This document shows positions 1 through 4,712 of a stretch of 7,479 nt of DNA, one piece after another. Below the pieces are notes generated by a model. The model worked only from the letters and a program-made list of their open reading frames with translations. It was not told the DNA's origin and did not search any database. Both the position numbers and the translations under genes were made by a program. The DNA lies in the NCBI GenBank assembly GCA_937864275.1, contig CALMIW010000031.1, positions 1 to 7,479 on the forward strand, written 5' to 3'. Source of the stretch: an uncultured Dehalococcoidia bacterium (GTDB taxonomy: Bacteria; Chloroflexota; Dehalococcoidia; Tepidiformales; Tepidiformaceae). Numbering within the stretch: the stretch's first letter is position 1; each line of letters starts with the position of its first letter.

Positions 1-190
1 TGCCGGCCACCTGCGCGAGGCGTTCCTTGACGCGTGGCAGCATGCTGTAGACCCGCTCCAGATCTGCCTCTACAGCCTGCTTGTCGTGACGGGCATAGGC
101 CCCCATGCGCAGGTTTTCTTCGACGGTCAGGCGCGTGAAGATGCCGCGCCCTTCGGGCACCAGCGCCACGCCCTGGCGCACGCGCAGGTG
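1..190 (-). CDS. livF: LivF-type branched-chain amino acid ABC transporter ATPase, internal fragment
   Basis: Read on the minus strand, this encodes an internal stretch of a LivF-type ATPase, the cytoplasmic energy subunit of high-affinity branched-chain amino acid (or amide/urea) uptake systems. The recognisable core is RQGVALVPEGRGIFTRLTVE followed by ENLRMGAY, the strongly conserved region between the Walker A and ABC signature motifs of this family. It then continues into a helical stretch (ADLERVYSMLPRVKERLAQV) and leaves the window before the LSGGEQ signature. No Walker A is present: upstream, at about 180-215, the family match fades and a plus-strand SGNH hydrolase begins instead. The gene is therefore broken at one end and cut by the window at the other. 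The exact breakpoint is uncertain, because the antisense frame stays open through it and both protein matches can be stretched over roughly 185-215. Family identity is secure; whether the break is biological is not. Confidence 0.8.
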
Positions 191-215
191 GGCCGGCACG
201 TCAGCGAGGTCGTGC
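185..215. other. Breakpoint joining livF (minus) to the SGNH hydrolase (plus)
   Basis: Two unrelated protein families in opposite orientations abut here with no intergenic sequence. To the left the minus strand reads as LivF; to the right the plus strand reads as an SGNH hydrolase tail beginning around residues VGRHVSEVV. No terminal inverted repeat, transposase or target duplication is visible beside the junction. This favours an assembly chimera, or an illegitimate recombination, over transposition. Confidence 0.6.
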
Positions 216-553
216 GGATCCTCCAGGGACGGCATGCGGCCGGCCTGACTTCCGAAGCCGTCATCATCCACACCGGGAACAACGGGCCGCTAACGGTGGG
301 CCAGGTCGACGCGATGGTAGAGGCGGCCGGCGGCGCGCGGGTCGTCCTGGTGACGGTGCGCGTGGGGCGAGCGTGGGAAGACGGGAACAACGCGATCATC
401 CGGGCGGCGGCGGGGCGCTGGGGCAACGTCCGGGTGGCCGACTGGTACGAGGCAACCGAGGGGCACGGCGAGTTGTTCCACAGCGACGGTATCCACGTCG
501 GTGCGGAAGGCGGGCAGTTGTTCGCGACGATCGTGGCGTGGGCGGTGAACTGA
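188..553 (+). CDS. C-terminal part of an SGNH-type hydrolase (5'-truncated)
   Basis: About 120 residues match the C-terminal half of SGNH/GDSL-type esterase domains, such as those fused to OafA-type membrane acyltransferases. Visible motifs are VIIHTGNNGP (block III, Gly-x-Asn of the oxyanion hole) and, near the end, HSDGIHVGAEGG, the Asp-x-x-His block V that supplies the catalytic Asp and His. The catalytic Ser block (GDS) and any acyltransferase membrane domain are absent. The frame is open leftward to the window edge and a GTG at 86 could be called as a start, but everything before about 188 is the antisense of a livF fragment and has no relation to this family. The gene is best read as truncated by a junction. 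Proteins of this type modify cell-surface glycans or release acyl groups; with the Ser block missing, this piece should not be active alone. Confidence 0.72.
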   Translation: MGRHVSEVVRILQGRHAAGLTSEAVIIHTGNNGPLTVGQVDAMVEAAGGARVVLVTVRVGRAWEDGNNAIIRAAAGRWGNVRVADWYEATEGHGELFHSDGIHVGAEGGQLFATIVAWAVN

Positions 554-629
554 CGGATCGCGGCGTCCCGGTCGCGGGGGATGTCGCGCGATTTCCAAGG
601 CGGTGGGGCGCTGGCGTAGACTTCGCGCC

Positions 630-950
630 GTGAAGTTGCACCTGGAAAAACCGTGGTTGGAGTTTTCGGCAGAGCGCGTAGCGAAGCTGCCGGGCCAGAT
701 GGGCGTGTTCCAGCTGGCCGACGATTCGGGTCAGGTCGTGTACATCGGCTTCGCGGGCGGGAAGAGCCTCTTCGGCCTGCGCAGCGAGTTGGAGAAGCGG
801 CTTGGTTCGGCGGCGAAGTTCCGGTACGAGGTGAACAACCAGTACCAGACGCGCTGGCGGGAACTCCTGATGTTGCACGCGGGCGCGCATGGCGACGTCC
901 CGGAATTGAACCGGCGCGAGACCGTGCCAAAGCTCGGAAGGTTGGGGTAA
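630..950 (+). CDS. Small GIY-YIG-like protein
   Basis: A 106-residue protein when started at the GTG at 630 (MKLHLEKPWLEF). A GTG at 603 would add nine Arg-rich residues; AAGG at 597-600 lies very close to it, and neither start has an ideal ribosome binding site. Residues 25-40 read GVF...VVYIG, matching the two halves of the GIY-YIG nuclease motif at normal spacing (about 10 residues). Arg51 (GLRSEL) fits the conserved Arg of the following helix, and Glu78 (WRELLMLH) is a possible equivalent of the metal-binding Glu. The domain is compact and the protein ends soon after PELNR, so it has no separate DNA-binding domain. It could be a minimal single-domain nuclease or a degenerate, non-catalytic relative. 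It lies six bases upstream of the acyl-CoA dehydrogenase start, so the two are probably co-transcribed. A functional link to that enzyme is not obvious. Confidence 0.65.
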   Translation: MKLHLEKPWLEFSAERVAKLPGQMGVFQLADDSGQVVYIGFAGGKSLFGLRSELEKRLGSAAKFRYEVNNQYQTRWRELLMLHAGAHGDVPELNRRETVPKLGRLG

Positions 951-956
951 TTGGCG

Positions 957-2192
957 ATGGACCTGGAACTCTCGGATGAGCAGAAGCTCATCGTCGCTAC
1001 CGTGCGCAAGTTCGTGCGGAACGAGATTGTGCCGCTGGAGGCGGACCTCGACCCGGACGGGAGCGAGCTAGACCCGGCGGACCACGAACGGCTGGTCGCC
1101 CAGGTGAAGCAGATGGGCTTCTACGGGCTCGACATCCCGGTGGAGTACGGCGGGCCGGACGTCGACATCGTGACGCGGACGCTGATGGCGATCGAGATGG
1201 CGCAGCACCGTGCGGGCCTGTACACGCCTTGCTACGGCGTGATCGGGGGGGCCGGGCTTGCGCAGCTCTTCGAGGCGAACGAGGACCAGAAGCAGCGCTA
1301 CCTCTTCCCCACGCTGCGCGGGGAGAAGCACGGGTTTTTCGGGCTTACCGAGCCTTCCGGGGGAAGCGACCCGGCGCGCGCAATCCAGACAACGGCGGTG
1401 AAGGACGGCGACGACTGGGTGCTCAACGGCGGGAAGATCTTCATCAGCGGCGCGGACAAGGCGGATTACGGGATCGTGTTCGCGCGGACGGACGCATCGC
1501 TGGGCCGGGCCGGGATCACGTGTTTCCTCGTGGACGCGGACGCTCCGGGGTTCCATGTGCGCCGCGTGGTGCACACCCTGCGGTCGACGAGCTACGCGAC
1601 GGAACTGCAGTTCGACAACCTGCGGGTTTCGGCGGCCAACGTCCTGGGCGAAGTGAACCGGGGTTTCGGCATCGCGAACGACCGGCTGAGCCGGCAGCGC
1701 ATCCCCTATGCGGCGGGCTGCATCGGCGTGGCGGTGAAGGCGCAGGAGATGGCGATCGCCTACGCGAACCAGCGCGAGACGTTCGGGGACATCCTCGCAA
1801 GCCGGCAGGCAATCCAGTGGATGATCGTGGATAACGAGATCGACATCCGGACGAGCACCTGGCTGACGCTTGCGGCGGCGCACAAGGCGAACCGGAACGA
1901 GCCGTACCGCACGGAAGCCGCGATGGCGAAGCTCGTCGCGAGCGAGGCGGGCGGGCGCGTCGTCGACCGGGCGATGCAGATCCACGGCGGCTACGGGATG
2001 ACGAAGGACCTGCCGCTCGAACGGTGGTACCGGGAGATCCGGATCCGGCGCGTGGGCGAGGGCCCAAGCGAAGTGCAGCGGCTGATTATGGGGCGGGCCC
2101 TGCTGGGGGGGCGCTTCCACGGCGGAGTCAGGGCTCAGGTGTCAGGGCTCAGGGCTCAGGGCTCAGGGCTCAGGGCTCAGGCAGGAAGGTAG
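957..2192 (+). CDS. Acyl-CoA dehydrogenase with a repeat-derived C-terminal tail
   Basis: A 411-residue FAD-dependent acyl-CoA dehydrogenase, which introduces the alpha-beta double bond of an acyl-CoA thioester in the cytoplasm and passes electrons to electron-transfer flavoprotein. The N-terminal helical domain spans about 1-120. The FAD/substrate signature FFGLTEPSGGSDPA lies at about 127-140, the middle beta domain runs to about 235, and the C-terminal domain includes QIHGGYGMTKDLPLERWYRE (about 341-360). Glu368 in GEGPSEVQRL sits where MCAD-type enzymes carry the catalytic base. The ATG at 957 is preferred over the TTG at 951 because MDLELSDEQ is the usual family N-terminus and GGGG at 944-947 is well placed as a ribosome binding site. 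Family homology ends at MGRALLGGRF; the last 20 or so residues (GVRAQVSGLRAQGSGLRAQ...) are translated from the heptamer array, which has displaced the original stop. Acyl chain specificity cannot be told from the sequence. Confidence 0.93.
   Translation: MDLELSDEQKLIVATVRKFVRNEIVPLEADLDPDGSELDPADHERLVAQVKQMGFYGLDIPVEYGGPDVDIVTRTLMAIEMAQHRAGLYTPCYGVIGGAGLAQLFEANEDQKQRYLFPTLRGEKHGFFGLTEPSGGSDPARAIQTTAVKDGDDWVLNGGKIFISGADKADYGIVFARTDASLGRAGITCFLVDADAPGFHVRRVVHTLRSTSYATELQFDNLRVSAANVLGEVNRGFGIANDRLSRQRIPYAAGCIGVAVKAQEMAIAYANQRETFGDILASRQAIQWMIVDNEIDIRTSTWLTLAAAHKANRNEPYRTEAAMAKLVASEAGGRVVDRAMQIHGGYGMTKDLPLERWYREIRIRRVGEGPSEVQRLIMGRALLGGRFHGGVRAQVSGLRAQGSGLRAQAGR
2129..2181 (+). repeat. Heptamer tandem array, left flank (CAGGNNT units)
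   Basis: The 7-bp units read CAGGGCT (2129-2135), CAGGTGT (2136-2142), then five perfect CAGGGCT copies (2143-2177) and a partial CAGG (2178-2181). The array lies inside the 3' end of the acyl-CoA dehydrogenase frame, where 7 x 3 bases encode a 7-residue SGLRAQG period. It finishes 16 bp before the start of the four-helix-bundle gene, so that gene's ribosome binding site directly follows the array. The bases 2136-2146 (CAGGTGTCAGG) recur as a perfect inverted copy at 2580-2590. Confidence 0.95.
2184..2189 (+). promoter_or_regulatory. Ribosome binding site of the four-helix-bundle gene
   Basis: GGAAGG lies eight bases before the GTG at 2198. It fixes this GTG as the start rather than any of the upstream in-frame codons that run back through the heptamer array. 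Confidence 0.7.
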
Positions 2193-2197
2193 TCGTC

Positions 2198-2563
2198 GTG
2201 CGGAACTTCGAGGAGTTGCAGGTCTGGCAGAAGGCGCATGCGCTGACTCTCGGCGTGTACGAGGCTTCGACGACATTTCCATCGACCGAGCAATTCGGAC
2301 TCACGAGTCAGATTCGGCGTGCGGCAACGTCCATTGGCTCCAACATCGCAGAGGGCGCCGGACGAGACTCGAACATGGACTTTGCGCGGTTCCTGCAAAT
2401 CGCAGCAGGCTCGACCAGCGAAGCTGAGTACCAGCTACGCCTGGCTCGAGACCTCGGCTACTTGCCCGTTGACCGCCATGACGAACTGCAGGCCCTGGCG
2501 CAGGAGGTCCGACGGATGCTGCACGCGTTCATCGAGTACCTGCGCGGCCGTTCCGTGACCTGA
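2198..2563 (+). CDS. Four-helix-bundle protein, 23S rRNA intervening-sequence (S23) family
   Basis: A 121-residue protein typical of the family first seen encoded in intervening sequences of bacterial 23S rRNA genes. It is also structurally related to Avd, the accessory protein of diversity-generating retroelements. Family hallmarks are the N-terminal FEELQVWQKAHAL, then LTSQIRRAATSIGSNIAEGAGR (residues 35-56), FLQIAAGSTSEAEYQL (65-80) and a final amphipathic helix. Members form a pentameric barrel with a basic surface and are thought to bind nucleic acid; the cellular role is unknown. Here it stands alone, with no rRNA or reverse transcriptase nearby. GTG at 2198 starts at the usual family N-terminus and has a good GGAAGG. 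The gene is tightly framed: 16 bp after one heptamer array, with its TGA stop forming the first bases of another. Base composition is less G/C-extreme than the neighbouring acyl-CoA dehydrogenase, which is consistent with a mobile or inserted unit. Confidence 0.9.
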   Translation: MRNFEELQVWQKAHALTLGVYEASTTFPSTEQFGLTSQIRRAATSIGSNIAEGAGRDSNMDFARFLQIAAGSTSEAEYQLRLARDLGYLPVDRHDELQALAQEVRRMLHAFIEYLRGRSVT

Positions 2564-2590
2564 CACCCGACACCTGATACCTGACACCTG
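2561..2590 (-). repeat. Heptamer tandem array, right flank (inverted relative to the left)
   Basis: On the plus strand the units are TGACACC (2561-2567), CGACACC (2568-2574), TGATACC (2575-2581) and TGACACC (2582-2588), then TG. Read on the minus strand these are CAGG-cored heptamers (CAGGTGT type), like the variant unit in the left array, so the two arrays face each other across the four-helix-bundle gene. Bases 2580-2590 are the exact reverse complement of 2136-2146. The stop codon of the four-helix-bundle gene is the first TGA of the array. Confidence 0.9.
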
Positions 2591-2605
2591 GCTCCCGGAG
2601 GCCCG

Positions 2606-3835
2606 TTAGGCCCGGCCTTTGAGGATGCCCCACCAGTAGAGCTTCGGGAGGATGCGCGCCTTCACCTGGTACATCGTCCAGCGCTCCTTCGATTGGTCCA
2701 GCGGGAAGGTTTCCCGAGGCTCGTTGTTGTAGTCGAATTCGGCCATCACGAGCTTGCCGTAACCGGTGACGAGCGGGCAGGCGGTGTAGCCGTCGTACTT
2801 TGCCTCGAGCGGACGCCCGAGGATCGCGGCGACCAGGTTCTGCACCAGCACGGGCGCCTGCTTCCGGATGGCGGCGCCAGTCTTACTCGTCGGCAGGCTG
2901 CTGGCGTCTCCCAGGGAGAAGACGTTGGAGTAGCGCACATGCCGAAGGGTGTCACGGTCGACGTCCACCCAGCCGTCGGGATTTGCGAGCGGCCCGCTGC
3001 GGATGAAGTCGGGCGCGCTCATCGGCGGGACGACGTGGAGGAGGTCGTAGTGGATGACGGTACGCTCCTTCGTGTCCAGGTTCTCGAAGGTCGCTTCCCG
3101 CGCCTCGCCGTCCACGGCGACCAGGCTTTCGCGGAACTTCGCATCGATGCCTTTGCGTTCGACGACGGCGCGGAGCGTTTTCGCGTACTTCTCGACGGCG
3201 AAGATGCTGGGCTGACCCGACCGGAAGAGGACTTCGGACTTGTCGCGCACGCCCTTCTTGCGGAACGTCTCATCGGCGAGATAGGCGATCTTCTGGGGCG
3301 CGCCACCACACTTGATCGGCGTGGCCGGGTGCGTGAAGACCGCCGTGCCGCCCTGGAACCCGCTGATAAACTCCCAGGTCTTGTCGACCAGGTCGTAGCT
3401 GTAGTTGCTGCAGACACCGTTTTTGCCGAGCGCCTCTTCGAGACCCTCGACCTTGTTCCAGTTCAGCTGGATGCCCGGCGCAACGACGAGGTAGTCGTAG
3501 CCGATGCGCTTGCGGCTTGCCGTCAGGACGGCGTTCTCTTCGGGACAGATCTCGGCGACGGAGTCCCGGATCCAGGCGACCCCTATGGGGATGACTGAGG
3601 CCTCGGACCGCTCGGTCACCTGTTTCTTGAACACGCCGCCACCGACCAGCGTCCAGAGCGGCTGGTAGTAGTGCTTCTCGGAGGGGTCGATAATCGCGAC
3701 ATCGAGGCCCTTGAGCTTGCGCACGAGCCTGGCGGCGACGCTGATGCCGGCGTTCCCGCCCCCGATGACCACCACCCTGTGGTGTTCGTCCGTGCCTTCT
3801 CGCGCCGGACTGGGCGTCGCTTGTGGTGCAGTCAT
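2606..3835 (-). CDS. sqr: Sulfide:quinone oxidoreductase, SQOR-like (type II) flavoprotein
   Basis: A 409-residue FAD enzyme resembling mitochondrial SQOR along its length. Such enzymes oxidise sulfide to a persulfide at the membrane surface and reduce quinone. Visible are the N-terminal FAD dinucleotide fold VVVIGGGNAG (21-30), HYYQPLWTLVGGG (55-67), ASVIPIGVAWI, GVCSNYSY (140-147), TPIKCGGAPQK (172-182), the second FAD motif VFSLGDASSLPTSKT (305-319), CPLVTGYG (353-360) and ETFPLDQSKERWTMY near the C-terminus. Cys176 matches an active-site Cys of SQOR. The second SQOR catalytic Cys (GDC in the animal enzyme) is Ala311 here, whereas Cys142 and Cys353 sit where type I bacterial enzymes carry cysteines. 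It may therefore use a different disulfide, or act on another sulfur substrate or as an NADH-type dehydrogenase. No signal peptide or transmembrane helix is seen; amphipathic C-terminal residues may bind the membrane. A GGGGG at 3843-3847 can serve as ribosome binding site. Confidence 0.88.
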   Translation of the reverse strand: MTAPQATPSPAREGTDEHHRVVVIGGGNAGISVAARLVRKLKGLDVAIIDPSEKHYYQPLWTLVGGGVFKKQVTERSEASVIPIGVAWIRDSVAEICPEENAVLTASRKRIGYDYLVVAPGIQLNWNKVEGLEEALGKNGVCSNYSYDLVDKTWEFISGFQGGTAVFTHPATPIKCGGAPQKIAYLADETFRKKGVRDKSEVLFRSGQPSIFAVEKYAKTLRAVVERKGIDAKFRESLVAVDGEAREATFENLDTKERTVIHYDLLHVVPPMSAPDFIRSGPLANPDGWVDVDRDTLRHVRYSNVFSLGDASSLPTSKTGAAIRKQAPVLVQNLVAAILGRPLEAKYDGYTACPLVTGYGKLVMAEFDYNNEPRETFPLDQSKERWTMYQVKARILPKLYWWGILKGRA

Positions 3836-3852
3836 GAGGGAACCCCCGGGGA

Positions 3853-3886
3853 GTCAACTGATAAAGTTGACCAACTTAGTCAAGTT
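3853..3886. promoter_or_regulatory. Candidate operator: three alternating GTCAA/TTGAC half-sites
   Basis: GTCAAC (3853-3858) and GTTGAC (3866-3871) form a perfect inverted repeat with a 7-bp spacer. TTGAC (3867-3871) and GTCAA (3879-3883) form a second one, also with a 7-bp spacer, sharing the middle half-site. AACTT (3873-3877) and AAGTT (3882-3886) add a small dyad. The cluster lies 18-51 bp ahead of the oxidoreductase start, where a repressor would overlap the promoter. This AT-rich patch contrasts with the GC-rich surroundings. The binding protein is unknown. Confidence 0.5.
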
Positions 3887-3890
3887 ACTT

Positions 3891-3910
3891 CCCACTGTGC
3901 CCACAGGTGG
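3891..3910. promoter_or_regulatory. Imperfect hairpin upstream of the oxidoreductase gene
   Basis: CCACTGTG (3892-3899) pairs with CACAGGTGG (3902-3910) apart from one bulged base, leaving only a CC loop. It could be an additional protein-binding dyad or an RNA hairpin in the leader; the sequence cannot decide. Confidence 0.35.
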
Positions 3911-3918
3911 ACAGATGA

Positions 3919-3938
3919 ACTATGACAAAAGTCATAGT
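3919..3938. promoter_or_regulatory. Perfect 8+8 palindrome between the LuxR-type and SQR genes
   Basis: ACTATGAC and GTCATAGT are exact inverted copies around an AAAA centre, a 20-bp dyad. It lies 25 bp after the regulator stop and 83 bp before the oxidoreductase start. Its length and spacer fit an operator for a dimeric helix-turn-helix protein, the adjacent LuxR-type regulator being the obvious candidate. As RNA it would form an 8-bp stem with a four-base loop, but no T-run follows it on the minus strand, so it is a poor intrinsic terminator for the regulator gene. Confidence 0.55.
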
Positions 3939-3963
3939 GGGCGCCGCTCGCGGAGGCCTGGTT

Positions 3964-4560
3964 CTAGAGCGGGAGGATGCCGCCACGAACCGCCAGGGTG
4001 ACGGCCTCAGTCCGTGAGGCGGCGCCGAGTTTCCCGAGGATGGTGCCGACGTGGAACTTCACGGTGTGTTCGCTGATGCTCAGTTCGCGGGCAATGCCCT
4101 TGTTGGGCAAGCCGGCGGCGACGTGGCGCAGGACTTCGATCTCCCGGTCCGAGAGCCTTGCGCCTTCGAGTGAGAGCGGGGCTTCGTGAGGACGGTTGGC
4201 GACAAGGGCGGCGACGGCGGGGTCGAAAACGACGAGTCCCTGGGAGACGGCGTTGACGGCGGCTGCGAGCTCGGCGGCGGTGGCCTCCTTGAGGAGGTAG
4301 GCGCGCGGGACATCGCCGGAGATGAGCGTGGTGGCAAATTCTCCCGGGGAGGTGGCGAGGAGGACTGCTGGGCCGGCGGGCCATTCTTCCATTGAGACGC
4401 CCTCCTCGAGATCGGCCACGGTTACGTCCGGGGTGTCGCCCGCGAGTTCGAAAGCGGGGTTGGCGGCAAGCATCGCGCGGAGGCCGGCGCGGACCGACGG
4501 GTAGGCGGCATCGACGGCGACGCGAAGGGTAGCGGAAGGTTCGGCGGCTGGTTGGTTCAT
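3964..4560 (-). CDS. LuxR/NarL-type response regulator with degenerate receiver
   Basis: A 198-residue transcription regulator starting at the ATG at 4558-4560 (MNQPAAEPSATLRVAVDAAYPSVRAGL). The frame is open to 4710, but the added 50 residues are Pro/Arg-rich and show no family resemblance. Residues 11-115 are a shortened receiver: VAVDAAYPSVRAGL replaces the usual VDDHxxVRxGL, so one of the two metal-binding acidic residues is lost. Asp50 in VTVADLEEG may be the phosphorylation Asp, and Lys91 in YLLKEA matches the conserved Lys. The C-terminal GerE helix-turn-helix (136-195) is intact: LSDREIEVLRHVAAGLPNKG, then ISEHTVKFHVGTILGKLGA. No sensor kinase lies beside it. It is followed by a palindrome-rich control region and the SQR homologue in the same direction, so it may regulate that gene. 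With the weakened acidic pocket it may act without phosphorylation. Confidence 0.82.
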   Translation of the reverse strand: MNQPAAEPSATLRVAVDAAYPSVRAGLRAMLAANPAFELAGDTPDVTVADLEEGVSMEEWPAGPAVLLATSPGEFATTLISGDVPRAYLLKEATAAELAAAVNAVSQGLVVFDPAVAALVANRPHEAPLSLEGARLSDREIEVLRHVAAGLPNKGIARELSISEHTVKFHVGTILGKLGAASRTEAVTLAVRGGILPL

Positions 4561-4626
4561 CGTGGCCTGTGCGTTGAGCTTAGCACCCCGGAGCGGCGTT
4601 GGTGGGTAAGGCCGGGACTGGACGGG

Positions 4627-4657
4627 GCCCCCTCTCCCGGATGGTGGAAGAGGGGGC
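4627..4657. repeat. 9-bp perfect inverted repeat between protease and regulator genes
   Basis: GCCCCCTCT (4627-4635) and AGAGGGGGC (4649-4657) are exact inverted copies with a 13-base loop. The hairpin lies in the 152-bp gap after the protease stop and ahead of the LuxR-type start. There is no T-run, so termination would have to be non-canonical; an attenuating or mRNA-stabilising hairpin is equally possible. The rest of this gap shows no gene. Confidence 0.45.
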
Positions 4658-4712
4658 ACGCGGGCGCCAGTGCGAGGAAGCCGTCTTTCTGCCAGCAGGC
4701 CCTCGACCACGG

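Noticed and set aside
86..187. N-terminal third of the plus-strand frame that continues into the SGNH hydrolase
   Set aside because: It is the exact antisense of the conserved LivF region and has no SGNH resemblance, so it was not counted as part of that protein.
1068..2120. Minus-strand open frame (350 codons) opposite the acyl-CoA dehydrogenase
   Set aside because: It is an antisense shadow of a strongly conserved enzyme; the His/Arg/Pro-rich sequence resembles no family.
2129..2181. Possible CRISPR array
   Set aside because: Units are 7 bp and directly abutting with no spacers, so this is a short tandem repeat.
2693..3598. Plus-strand open frame (301 codons) opposite the SQR homologue
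   Set aside because: The minus strand matches SQOR-type enzymes over its whole length, so this frame is a shadow.
4561..4710. 50-residue N-terminal extension of the LuxR-type regulator
   Set aside because: Pro/Arg/Gly-rich with no homology, spans a 9-bp inverted repeat typical of intergenic DNA; the internal ATG at 4558-4560 begins just before the receiver fold.
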